Positions 46,101 through 55,129 of a DNA stretch of 60,000 bases are shown piece by piece. Within the stretch, counting starts at the first letter, position 1, and every line of letters begins with the position of its first letter. The DNA lies in NCBI RefSeq assembly GCF_032854445.1, contig NC_088295.1, positions 36,862,510 through 36,922,509 of the forward strand, in the 5' to 3' direction. A program made the position numbers and the translations under genes. This DNA is from Liolophura sinensis. Lineage: Eukaryota; Mollusca; Polyplacophora; Chitonida; Chitonidae. The notes below the pieces were generated by a model. That model saw only the letters and a program-made list of their open reading frames with translations. It had not been told where the DNA came from and searched no databases.

Positions 46101-46748
46101 GTGTACACTATACAGGCCAAGCTAGCAGATATGTATCTAGAAGGGGGTTATGGGCTGGAGAAAGATCCCAGCAAAGCAGGTGAGAGTGCAGACTAGATTT
46201 ATTTATTTGATTGGTGTTTTATTTCTGTACTAAAGAATATTTCACTTATATGACGGCGGCCATTATAGTGGAGGAAACAGGGCAGAGCCCCAGGGAAAAT
46301 TGTACGATGTAAAAGACATATTTGTTTGTAAAGCTAATTCAGATAGTCATATGTAGATGTAGAAGGTATTTTTGACTCTTGGAAAGAATGTTTTATTATT
46401 TCTTTAGATTATAAAGATTGCATGGGCTGCCATATTTTTTTCCTGGAAGCTGTTCTTTTTACACGATGTGAAAGTGTGCATTTAAAGGAAAGTCAGATAA
46501 ACTGAGAATATGTAGATGATTGTGCGCAGTGTAACAGGAGTTCACAATAGGAATTTTTTATGTAGAGCTGGGGCAAGTTAATCAATATCCAGATTTCATC
46601 AAGCATTTGTCTGGTTGTATTTGCAGGTGATCTCTTCAATGAAGCGGCAGAAGGAGCAATGGGTGCCATGAAAGGTCGCCTGGCAACAAAGCTATATTCA
46701 AAAGCAGAGGAGGCTTATGCTCTGGTTGAGGAGGAAGAGGAGGGATAG
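28102..46748 (+). CDS. EEF2K: Eukaryotic elongation factor 2 kinase (eEF2K), complete coding region
   Basis: Twelve exons with consistent phases encode 689 residues (human about 725). It is the calmodulin-dependent alpha-kinase that phosphorylates eEF2 and slows elongation in the cytosol. Residues 1-50 are acidic; about 72-97 form the calmodulin-binding helix with anchor W78, KKHWFSAIRRARNM. The alpha-kinase domain spans about 102-320: ATP lysine K185 (AKLWAEEYN), KYNSNSGFV, catalytic D266 in VVDIQGVGDLYTDP, D276, glycine loop GDGNLG at 288-293, and zinc ligands H260, H304, C306, C310. Residues 336-440 are a Ser-rich regulatory loop with RQRSVS and RFMSES (R-x-x-S). The rest is the SEL1-like helical C-terminus ending in KAEEAYALVEEEEEG. 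The ATG at 28311 is chosen as the first after an in-frame stop and because acidic residues then LFPITD match the family start. All expected catalytic residues are present. Confidence 0.96.
28311..28697 (+). CDS. EEF2K: EEF2K coding exon 1: acidic N-terminus and calmodulin-binding segment
   Basis: ATG to donor AAA|GTGCGA, 129 codons, phase 0. The exon probably begins at 28102 (acceptor TTTGTCTTTGCAG), giving 209 nt of 5'UTR; an acceptor at 28172 is the alternative. The donor is weak, but joining here makes KMEEKAFNRGAM, which aligns with the family without a gap. Confidence 0.93.
29153..29190 (+). CDS. EEF2K: EEF2K coding exon 2: 38-nt mini-exon
   Basis: Acceptor TTTTGCATTCCAG, donor AAT|GTAAGT; phase 0 in, phase 2 out. 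It encodes AFNRGAMRQCFR and two bases of the next Met, the conserved RGAMR-CFR stretch at the start of the kinase domain. Confidence 0.92.
29432..29752 (-). repeat. SINE family 3 (tRNA-derived), minus orientation
   Basis: Left end is the tail side (TTTGTTTATTTGTTGTTTAA, TGCCATAC, AAGAATTTTTCACC). Right end contains GGGATTGAACCC, the reverse complement of a good B box GGGTTCAATCCC. Related to 52515-52625. Confidence 0.75.
34200..34420 (+). repeat. Dispersed repeat of unknown class, copy 2
   Basis: Same words in the same order as 23881-24070, including GGGTGTGGGGACTATAGATT and TTGATACATGGCTTCAGC, followed by AAGATACAGACCTGGCAAGT. Same orientation. Confidence 0.65.
36688..36859 (+). CDS. EEF2K: EEF2K coding exon 3: kinase N-lobe with ATP lysine
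   Basis: Residues 143-199. KKLSNFLHSHDWKHAANYVA, then VYFEDVRLQMDAKLWAEEYN with K185. Acceptor ATCTTAACAG, donor AAG|GTAGTT. Confidence 0.96.
36966..37136 (+). repeat. SINE family 1, head-truncated copy
   Basis: Starts near the B box (GAGTTCAAGTCCAGCTCATA) and runs through CATAATGCTGGCCGCTGTCA to GGTGTAAAACACCAATCAGA and an AAATAAATAAAC tail, in EEF2K intron 3. Confidence 0.88.
37488..37634 (+). CDS. EEF2K: EEF2K coding exon 4
   Basis: Residues 200-248, phase 0 to 0. VDIFQMYVLEF, RPGSPLYHLEHFMSG and YIKYNSNSGFVEE are typical of the eEF2K alpha-kinase core. Acceptor GTTGTTGTTGTAG, donor CAG|GTGACT. Confidence 0.96.
38102..38362 (+). CDS. EEF2K: EEF2K coding exon 5: catalytic and zinc-binding part
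   Basis: Residues 249-335. It holds H260, catalytic D266 in VVDIQGVGDLYTDPQIH, the glycine loop GDGNLG and the zinc cluster HSHVCNNIC. Acceptor TCTCTTTCCAG, donor CAG|GTATGG. Confidence 0.97.
38829..39092 (+). CDS. EEF2K: EEF2K coding exon 6: regulatory loop
   Basis: Residues 336-423, Ser/Thr/Asp-rich and probably disordered. RQRSVS (367-372) and RFMSES (411-416) look like basophilic kinase or autophosphorylation sites. In the human protein this loop carries the main regulatory phosphosites; exact equivalence cannot be set from sequence alone. Confidence 0.92.
39093..41679 (+). other. EEF2K: EEF2K intron 6 (2.6 kb)
   Basis: Holds a full-length family 1 SINE at 39585-39829. No other exon recognised; the 41.7 kb mini-exon follows. 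Confidence 0.8.
39585..39829 (+). repeat. SINE family 1, full-length reference copy
   Basis: tRNA-like head with A-box region GGCTCAGTTAGTTAGCAC and B box GAGTTCAAGTCC, body CTCTCCGGCCGTATGTGGGA and CCTCCCACCATAATGCTGAC, then TGAAATATTCTTGAGTACGG and (AAAT)n. Flanked by a 10-bp duplication AAAGA(C/T)TCTC (39575-39584 and 39830-39839). The layout recalls the RUDI/V-SINE-type elements reported from molluscs; family identity is not proven here. Confidence 0.92.
41680..41724 (+). CDS. EEF2K: EEF2K candidate 45-nt mini-exon in the regulatory loop
   Basis: A strong polypyrimidine acceptor (CCCTCTCTCTCTTTAG) and donor ACT|GTATGT enclose 15 in-frame codons, DPSDKQMWAQEFRDT, phase 0 to 0. It can be included or skipped without changing frame. 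I know of no vertebrate counterpart. Confidence 0.65.
41725..43732 (+). other. EEF2K: EEF2K intron between mini-exon and exon 8 (2 kb)
   Basis: AT-rich; no repeat family or exon recognised. Confidence 0.75.
43733..43861 (+). CDS. EEF2K: EEF2K coding exon 8
   Basis: Residues 439-481 if the mini-exon is included. It closes the regulatory loop and begins the conserved C-terminal part (ANRKLVIGDSVLGK, matching the family's IGKSILGKVH region). Acceptor ACTCCATTACAG, donor AAG|GTCAGT. Confidence 0.93.
44345..44545 (+). CDS. EEF2K: EEF2K coding exon 9: SEL1-like repeats begin
   Basis: Residues 482-548. HEMAKYHELGRF, then helical repeats with AALFHEEYAAQLGVMEAILT typical of SEL1-like folds. Phase 0 to 0; donor CAG|GTGAGA. 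Confidence 0.95.
44769..44995 (-). repeat. SINE family 1, near full-length, minus orientation
   Basis: TTTATTTGATTGGTGTTTTA, CGATGGCGGCCAGAATTATG, GGCAGAGCCTGGGG, GCCGGAGAGGAAGCCAGCAT and the B box complement GGACTTGAACTC, in the intron after EEF2K exon 9. Confidence 0.92.
45395..45519 (+). CDS. EEF2K: EEF2K coding exon 10
   Basis: Residues 549-590. GLDYMCQAADAGDRGAMLFM is a clear SEL1-like helix pair. Phase 0 in, phase 2 out; donor CAG|GTAAGG. Confidence 0.95.
45685..45778 (+). repeat. SINE family 1, internal fragment
   Basis: GGGAAAGGTCTGCAGATGGT, GGGTTTTACTCAGGCTCTGC and a decayed CTGGCTGTCATTGTA; no tail. Confidence 0.75.
46001..46179 (+). CDS. EEF2K: EEF2K coding exon 11
   Basis: Residues 590-650. 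WEDAAEWYEQAINTTD, DEGGEYDATMDDPVYTIQAK and GGYGLEKDPSKAG match the strongly conserved C-terminal region. Phase 2 in, phase 1 out; a SINE starts about 17 nt after the donor. Confidence 0.96.
46196..46310 (-). repeat. SINE family 1, truncated, beside an EEF2K splice donor
   Basis: ATTTATTTATTTGATTGGTG, then TTCACTTATATGACGGCGGC and GGGCAGAGCCCCAGGGAAAA. It starts about 17 nt after the donor of EEF2K exon 11. Confidence 0.87.
46627..46748 (+). CDS. EEF2K: EEF2K last coding exon with stop
   Basis: Residues 651-689 and TAG at 46746-46748. GDLFNEAAEGAMGAMKGRLA, then an acidic end EEEEEG. The C-terminus of this family is needed for eEF2 recognition. Confidence 0.95.
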
Positions 46749-49700
46749 GAGGAAATAGAGGAGAGAGAAAGAGGAAATAATGGTAGAGCGAGGTGAAAGC
46801 AATGAGGTGAAGAATACAAACATGCATATTATACTTGTATAATGGGGGAAGAATAAGGCTGAGGAGAAAGAACCCTGCTGCACATCATCGCACAAATTTG
46901 AATATCTATAAGTTTATGTAAACTTTACAACTCTTATTGATGTTTTTCTGTAAAGGGTAACTTTATATAGCACTTGTTGTGTATGCATAGAATCTTCATA
47001 CTGCTGGGGTTTTTTTTGTTTTTTTTTTTCAGACATTCTGTTTATGTCTCTGATATCTTAGCCTGCATGGCGTAGAACTGTTCTCGTCAGAGCTAAGCCA
47101 CAACTAATTATGGTCAAACCGAATATGTGCTTCAGTATTAGATGCACTTTTAGACCCCTTTGTGATGGGAATAACAATTTGAACCTGTTCAGACATTCTT
47201 TGAGACTGCCATGTTGTCCAATCATATATTTTGTAAGGATTTGAATACCGTTATGAGTAATTGTGTGTTGTATTACAATATGTGGTTAACAACAGGTTTT
47301 ATAAATTTCTACTTTTAATATGGGTGAGTGCTGCCATTTGTTAATAATTATCAAGATTTGATTTTCATAATAAACAACTATTGTACATAATAACAGTGTT
47401 TTACACCAACCTATTAATGTGATTTTCTGAACTTGTAAGTGCAGTCGTGTAGGAACTGCTTATTCTAGCGAGTAATCGTTTCTCCATTTCAATTCTATTT
47501 GTATCTATGCAGGTTTATTTTGCAAGTAGATTGAAAAGGGACATATTGTCTTATGTTATACTGTTGCACATGGAGACCATGGGGGTGTATGAAAAAGGAA
47601 TCTTAGTCATTTTTTCATCATTATTAATTTTTTATTAGTTGCTTTTTGTGTTATGGTTTAAGCCATATAAGAGTTCTTTCAATCTTTTGTCTGTTTTTGT
47701 TTTTGGTGCCATGCTGTACGATGTAATGTATTATGCATAACATAGAGTAGGGAATGCCCTGGTTTATTGAACAATGCTTTGTGGGTATTCTGCCTACATG
47801 TAAAAGTCATCGTATTATGCTGATCCAGAAAACTTAATATCGTTTATTGTATTAAACTTAGATGTCAGTTGTAATTGGAAATAATAGCATATACACATTT
47901 GTCACAGTTCAATTTGTATCTTTCATTATCATGTCTGAATTTCAGGATTTATGTTGTGGATTAGATGTTGAGTGTTTTCTTTTCATAAACTATGACAGTT
48001 TGGTATTTCAATTTGATAAGTGGAATGTAATTAATTTAGTTGGAGTTTATCTGGTCTATTTTGCGACTGAAAAAGTAAGCTTTATTTTGTGACCTTTGTA
48101 GTATTAAAATGAGAATAATTGGAAGATTTGTTTCAACTTTTCTTAAATTTGACTGAATTATTCATGGCAAGCATTATACAAAGCATTTGGATGAGACTAC
48201 TTTTGTTTTATTAAAATATGTAATGGCTTCAAGCTTCTAGTGGTGTTAGCTTAACAGTTGTTTGAGAAATCGGAAAATAGCTGGTGATAATATTGCAAAA
48301 TGCATAATGCTTTGAGAACAGTGTACTATAAGTAATGCACAATGAGGAATGCCCTTATTGTTGTGAAGCTTATCCGTAGTTTATATTATGTGACTTTTGT
48401 TTTGTATTCTGTATAGCAACAGCTAGTATATGTAAATGTGTTAGCTAAAGGTGGTCAGTAGCTTACATTGTGCATCACTGTAACTCATGACATACAGCAT
48501 TCCACATTCAAATGGTTTTATTTTTGCACTGTGTTAACGGTTGGTAAATATGTAATTCCCAACTTAGTGTCTCTGACAACAGTTAAATTCCCCGTTATTG
48601 GCACGGACAAAAAAACAAAACAACAAAGCAAAGCATCATGCAGTTTAACATGAGTGGGAATGCACAATTTGCTTAACCCTAGAGGAAATAAATAAATCTT
48701 TTGTCAATAGTTTTCCCAAACCTTAAGATCTCGCACATGGAACGGTAGACAAGAAGTGCCGTGCTCGGCGTATGAAATGTGATGTCACAAAGGGAGATAA
48801 CTCACAGGTAATAACATCCCAAGATGACGAGCAATGTTCTCCTAGCATTTTGAACGTATATTCCCATTTTGGAGTGAATTGTTATATATGTTTCTATAAT
48901 CCTAGTCTGGAAATACCAGCCAGAGTCTTTATAGTAGGATTGAAGAGACCAAAAGTGGTGTCTCTGTGCTGTGATTGGTGTCCATGCACTAATATTGCAG
49001 TGTGAATCTACAAATACATTAACATCTTGGAAATGTGGATATGGTTAAATAGGATTTAAGGTATATGGGTGTACATTAACCAGTGGCGTTTGTGCATATT
49101 TGTGCAAGTGCCATTGTTTGTGTTTAGCTGTGTGAAACAACAAGGTAAGTTTAGTTTGATTTGTTTTCTGTGTATCTTTGAATTCTTGTTGCATTTTTTT
49201 TGTTGGTTTGTTTTGATTTGAATTGCAGTAGCAGTTGTACATGTATTATATTTTGTATGATATCTGTTACGTAAAGTTTGGAACAGTGCTAAATAGTATG
49301 CCTGTCGAAATAGGTGAACATTAATATTTTGGCAGATGAATACATATAGATGTAGCAGCCCATATGATGTGTTACAAAATGTAGGATTGTTTGAAGTGAT
49401 GCCACCTGTCTTTTGGTCATCCAACCTTTGCTGTAATTAGGGGTAGATTATAACAGTAGTTTTGGCCATTACTTCTGCCTTTATAATTGTTAAGTGATAA
49501 TATTGTCTTCATGGTTTGCCCTACCTTTGTCTGTATTTCCACACTGTGCTGGTGGCTGAATGTTTTGAGTAAGTGTCCATGCATAATGCAGAGTTTAAAC
49601 CATTACACTGAAATGGGTACAAACAGCAATATGACCATACTGACCATTCACCAGAAATGCATTGCCACATTCTGAACTTAAAGTGCTCAAGATTGATATT

Positions 49701-50760
49701 TACATAAACTAATATTCCATGGTGAGGAAATTTTCTGTGATCTGCTTACTGTGCCTCTGAGACATATGCCCCCCCCTACCCCCTCTGGAGAAGTAAGGAA
49801 AAAAATTGCTAGTCAGTTCATCCCTTCTGACATCATATCAGGATTAGTAACTGAAATTGAAATTTCATTCAGCATTTTCTCACATCTGTTAGAGGCGATG
49901 ATGAACTTTTGCGGTATTGGGGTTAGACAGCTAATGGCCATCTTGGCAGGTCCTCGCTGTGAAGCTGCAAGTGTATATCAGAAGTCCTTGCCCCTTAATT
50001 ATACCACACGAATGATAACCTTTCAGTCTCCACGTATTTTGTACATAAAGTGTTGTCTTTGTCATGTTGAAATATTTACTTCCTTATTATTAGTCCACTA
50101 TTTTTCTAGCTGTAAATGTTTGTTGGGAGAAGGATTAACCGTTTGTGTGTGTGCGCGAGAAACAAAGCTAACCTTGCGATAAAATATAGAGTTCAAAGGT
50201 AAAATGGTGCAAAATGTTACTGACATAGGTCATGTATGAGAGTGAAAGATTGATGAACCATATAGAAAGACTAAAATGTCAGCTATTTTTCATCATAATA
50301 TGCCTGTATTGCTGTAAAGGTGTTACAGTTCTGAAAATGTCGGACTTTTCTTTTAATTTTCCGGAACAAGGGCGGCATCATTTATCCAAGTTGTAAATCC
50401 ATTCGAAGATTAAACCATAATAATTTAGTCTGTTCATTATTTCAAAGCATAATTGAGCATTTAAATTACCTGCTACATCAAGCCGTGTTTCCTATAAAAA
50501 AAGCCCCGGAAACATCACACCTATATGTTATTGTTAAATAGCCCTGCCAAACCTGACAAGAGGGCTGTCATTGTTAAAACTACTTTTACACTCCGTTGTT
50601 AATCTTTTTATAACAAATTCGTTTCCAGGGTTTGTAAATAATGCTCACTTTGATTTATTTTACCATTCTACTTGAAAGTTTCTATGATTTTTCCCCCCGA
50701 GAAGCTTCTTTGTACCAGATTTTCAGAAAATAAAGACTTTGTCCGACTTGAAAATCTTTT
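46749..50760 (+). other. EEF2K: EEF2K 3'UTR and downstream sequence; poly(A) signals at 47369 and 50729
   Basis: AT-rich, no conserved coding frame. AATAAA at 47369-47374 would give a 3'UTR of about 650 nt; AATAAA at 50729-50734, followed by a T/GT-rich stretch near 50760, would give about 4 kb. No SINE copy is seen in this 4 kb although they are frequent on both sides, which mildly favours the long form. Confidence 0.5.
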
Positions 50761-51035
50761 GTCTGTTATATTTTTCTCAAGAAGCTTTCCAATAAAGCTG
50801 GATAGAGTGAGGTAGTTGTTATCATATGTAATTCTTACTCTCATAGCTTTTAGCTAGCCCAGTAAAGGTGTAAAGTGGTGGGCAACCAACTGTGTGACTC
50901 ACTTGACCACAATTCTCTCAAGGTCATGATTTGAGTACAAAATTTCCGTGTGCAGCCTGAAGACAAGCATGGGGTGATGATAGTATGGAAATGTTAACAA
51001 TGGGTCCTTTTCCGTTTAAAGGTATTTCTGTACAG

Positions 51036-51225
51036 GTGGCCGAGACTTGAGCGTGCTAAATATGCACGCACCAATGCGCTGTGTGCGTTCAAGTTTAGTT
51101 TGTGCTGGCTGCCTCTTTGGTGGTACATGAGGAAGTCTTCCAGCATCCTGTGGGTTGGCTGTGTGTTTCCTCCGGGATCTACCCGGCTTCTTCCCACCGT
51201 AATCATGGTCGCGTTATCTAAAGAA
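51036..51225 (+). repeat. SINE family 1, old diverged copy
   Basis: TGTGCTGGCTGCCTCTTTGG, GGTACATGAGGAAGTCTTCC and TTCTTCCCACCGTAATCATG follow the family order; the tail is lost. Confidence 0.7.
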
Positions 51226-52074
51226 AATCATTCACAGTTAAGTTCAACACCTGGCTATATTGGCCACTGCAGGTAAGAGTTTGGTTCCTTTTTCTAAGGT
51301 GCAATTTACTCAAACATTGTGTACAACACAAATTTGATGAATATTAATTGGCTAGGTGAAGAATTTTTGCCATTTGGTGAATTTGTGACATCTGGTTAGC
51401 TTCCTCATTTGCTTGATTCTATTTGCTTGAGACAGTCCACTCCCATCACCAAAATGCTCTTTTAATCTTATTTATAGAGCCAAGTATTCTTAAAGCTGAA
51501 GCCAAGAGCCAAAGATCATGATAAAACAAAAGATGTTATATGCGTAGTAATTACCTTAACCAGCAGGGTAAGGAAAACTATTCTTTTCATCTTCTAATTC
51601 ATTATGCTAATTTAAGGTCGTGAATTTTAAGGTCTGCTCTGATGTAAAATATTCCAATCCTGTCAGGGGATTTGTATATCGATTTTTCTGGACATATTCA
51701 TTTTAAAAACTAAATGCAGAACCACAACTCCGCATTTTAGCTTTTAGTTCTATTCACAAATTTCTTACCTTTTTTCTTTTCTGGCTCAATTGCCGCTTCA
51801 GTGCTAAGGAGTGTGTTCCATGCAAGGAAAAGCCAGGTCTTCTTTAGGCGCTGGCCAAATTTGATGACCACACGATTCTGCCTCCGCAACATTAAGTTCC
51901 TTGTTTAGGTTGAACTGTGTTGCTAATATTCTGTACTCTTAAAAAAGAAATATTATATATAACTTGATAATGTTAAATCCAGCATTTTGGCAGTGGTAGG
52001 GAAGTTAAAGCATTTAATGTTATTTTAACAACTTCTTTTGGTGTTAGAAATTTTTAACTTTACACAATTGGAGA

Positions 52075-52430
52075 CGGCTTCGGTGGCCTAATGGCCAGGA
52101 CGTCCGCCTGAAGAAGGGACGCCATGGATCACACCCTGGTAGGGTCATACCAAACACTTTAAAAACGGAACATGCTGCTGCCTCGTGCGGCACTCAACAT
52201 CGAGATGGTTGAGCAAGGAAATAGGACTGGTTGGTCGTGTGATTGAATGAGGTGTCACGTCCTGATGTCTTCCATGACGGCAGCACTTTGGCGGCATGGA
52301 CTCGCCCTGCCACAAGAAGTCACATGCATTATATGTACACACACCTAATAACTCCTCGTCGTTGCATGACTGAAAAGCTGTTAAGTACGACGTACATGTA
52401 AAACCTAAAGCATTCATTCATTACATACAT
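52075..52430 (+). repeat. SINE family 2, best copy
   Basis: tRNA-like head GGCTTCGGTGGCCTAATGGC and GACGTCCGCCTG with decayed B box GGATCACACCC; body GCAAGGAAATAGGACTGGTT and GGCGGCATGGACTCGCCCTG; 3' end ACACACACCTAATAACTCCT, then CATTCATTCATT. Confidence 0.8.
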
Positions 52431-52514
52431 AAGTACACAACTAGAAAGTCTTGTAGTTTAACACTATATGTGATGTTAAATATATTCCGAAACTGCTCTG
52501 ACGTTAGGTTTTCG

Positions 52515-52630
52515 GTTAGCCGCTGATTGACGTTTAACGCCATACTCTACCATTTTTTGCTGATGTTATGACGGCCAGTTTAATTTTGTAGGAATCCAGA
52601 ATACTCAGGTTAAACCACTGACCTTTGCTC
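52515..52630 (-). repeat. SINE family 3, fragment
   Basis: GACGTTTAACGCCATACTCT, ATTTTTTGCTGATGTTATGA and GTTAAACCACTGACCTTTGC match the tail side of the 29.4 kb copy. Confidence 0.6.
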
Positions 52631-53327
52631 GCTAGAATCTAGTCTATTATTAAAATACAATATTATGTCATATTCAATATAATATTCTATTAAGTCTAAT
52701 AGAGTCTATATGTTGAATTTGTAGAACATGTGCGCTGTATATTTAACCTATTAATCTGCTGCAATAACAGAATACATTTTATCATTACTCAGACAACAGA
52801 CTTTCCGTTAAATTTAACGGATTATTATTTTTTTTTTGAGAGTGGCGAATATACAGGACAATTAAATTAAAAGCTGGGTTGGAACCTTCACATCGATTAA
52901 AAGCAAATCCCTTAACCACTTGTCCATTGGATGGAAACAGAACCTCGTGAATTATTTTAGAAATGTAATTGTAGACCTACTGAGTTTATCTAGTAAAATC
53001 AAGCTGTCTTTACAAGGGCTAATAGTAATACGAGATGTGCAGAGCGTGCCTTATTCTAAAAGCCTTGGTGTAATATATGGTGTAGTCATGTGGCTATGCA
53101 TTGGTTTAGCAGTGATTCGCTGTTTAGATGTGCTTTTCTGCAGGCGTGAAATGCAGATGACACCTCATTAAACTGAGACCTGACCTGTGCTTCATTAAGG
53201 AGGTTGAATATACATGACTAGCTTTGAATTTGTAATCAATCGAAACGCTATTCTATTATACACTCATGACTGACAGTTGTCTTCCGCTATGACTAAGCAG
53301 AAAGTGTGTTGTTCACAGTACACTTTA

Positions 53328-54680
53328 GTGCCATTGTTTTAATGACATAAATTATCACATGTGTTCGCCATACAGCCACCATATACTTGGGTGACACAGG
53401 TGAGATACTGGAACCTAGCGCCATTGTTTTTAATGGCGTAAAATGTCACTTGTGTTCGCCATACAGCCATTTTACATTTAAGTGACACAAAAATCTAGCG
53501 CCATTGTTTTAATGGCATACATTGACACGTGTGCGACATACAGTCACCATACATTTAAGTGATACCGCTGGGATACTAAAACCTGGTGCCATTGTTTTAA
53601 TGACATACATTGACACTTGTGTAAACCACAGAGTCACCATACATTTAAGTGACACAGCTGGGATACTAAAACCTAGTGGCATTGTTTTAATGACATAAAT
53701 TGTCACTTATGTAAACCACAGAGTCACCATACATTTAAGTGACACAGCTTGGATATTAAAACCCAGTGCCATTGTTTTAATGGCATAAATTGTCACTTGT
53801 GTAGGCCATAGAGTCACCATACATTTAAGTGACACAGCTTGGATACTAAAATCCAGTGCCATAGTTTTAATGGCATAAATTGTCACTTGTGTAAGCCATA
53901 TAGTCACCATACATTTGAGTGACACAGCTGGGATACTAAAACCCTGTGCCATTGTTTTAATGGCATAAACTGTCACTTGTCACCATACACTTGAGTGACA
54001 CAGCTGGGATACTAAAACCTAGTGGCATTGTTTTAATGACACATATTGGCACTTGTGTAAACCACAGAGTCACCATACATTTAAGTGACACAGCTTGGAT
54101 ACTAAAACCTAGTGCCATTGTTTTAATGGCATAAATTGTCACTTGTGTAAGCCATATAGTCACCATTCATTTGAGTGACACAGTTTGGATACTAAAACCT
54201 AGTGGCATTGTTTTAATGACATAAATTGCCACTTGTGTAAGCCATATAGTCACCATACATTTGAGTGACACAGTTTGGATACTAAAACCTAGTGGCATTG
54301 TTTTAATGACATAAATTGTCACTTGTGTAAACCACAGAGTCACCATACATTTAAGTGACAAAGCTGGGATACTAAAACACAGTGCCATTGTTTTAATGGC
54401 ATAAATTGTCACTTGTGTAGGCCATATAGTCACCATACATTTGAATGACACAGCTGGGATACTAAAACCTAGTGGCATTGTTTTAATGACATAAATTGAC
54501 ACTTGTGTAAGCCATACAGTTACCATACATTTGAATGACACAGCTGGGATACTAACACCTAGTGGCATTGTCTTAATGACATAAATTGACACTTGTGTAA
54601 GCCATACAGTTACCATACATTTAAGTGACAGCCGGGATACTAAAACTTTGTGCCATTCTTTTAAATTGTCACTTGTGTAA
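53328..54680. repeat. 90-bp satellite array, about 15 units
   Basis: Unit landmarks ATTGTTTTAATG, AATTGTCACTTGTGTAA, AGTCACCATACATTTAAGTG and GGATACTAAAACCTAGTG recur every 90 bp (for example 53677 and 53767). The left units are more diverged than the middle, as expected at an array edge. A few units are shortened (near 53980 and 54660). The period is a multiple of three, so minus-strand frames of up to 172 codons are open. Confidence 0.95.
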
Positions 54681-54692
54681 GCCATGAAACTA

Positions 54693-54813
54693 TTTATTTA
54701 TTTGATTGGTGTTTTACGCCGTACTCAAGAATATTTCACTTATACGACGGCGGCCAGCATTATGGTGGGTGGAAACCGGGCAGAGCCCGGGGGAAACCCA
54801 CGACCATCCACAG
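54693..54813 (-). repeat. SINE family 1, 5'-truncated insertion at the satellite edge
   Basis: TTTATTTATTTGATTGGTGT through TATACGACGGCGGCCAGCAT to GGGAAACCCACGACCATCCA. Flanked by a 12-bp target-site duplication GCCATGAAACTA (54681-54692 and 54814-54825). Close to the consensus, so young. Confidence 0.95.
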
Positions 54814-55129
54814 GCCATGAAACTACGTTACATTTGTATGAGCCAGTAGGTGTACTATTACCGATATGGGCAGGAACGTTTATAAATCACTGTGCTATTT
54901 GCAGGTCTGGTGCTTTGGTCATTTACCCTTAGAATGAACATTTCCCCTTATTTGCAAAACAAAGCCATGCCGACAAGATTCCCTTGTCATCACCCTCAGT
55001 GAAAATGTCCTGTGGTATGTTTAAATAGTTGATACAGTTCTAGATTCCATGCAACTCTGCCGACATCCAGGGCTGCTGTTACGTTTTCTCATTAGGCTAT
55101 TTCTCCGAAAGAGACACTAAATGCGCCCA

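Larger units (their letters stand above)
50760..53325. other. Gene-free stretch with three SINE families
   Basis: No exon recognised on either strand. Contains the SINE copies listed at 51036, 52075 and 52515; the rest is AT-rich single-copy-looking sequence. Confidence 0.6.

Noticed and set aside
53509-54685. Minus-strand frames of up to 172 codons with a 30-residue repeat
   Set aside because: Produced by the 90-bp satellite; frames break at shortened units and no gene signals are present.
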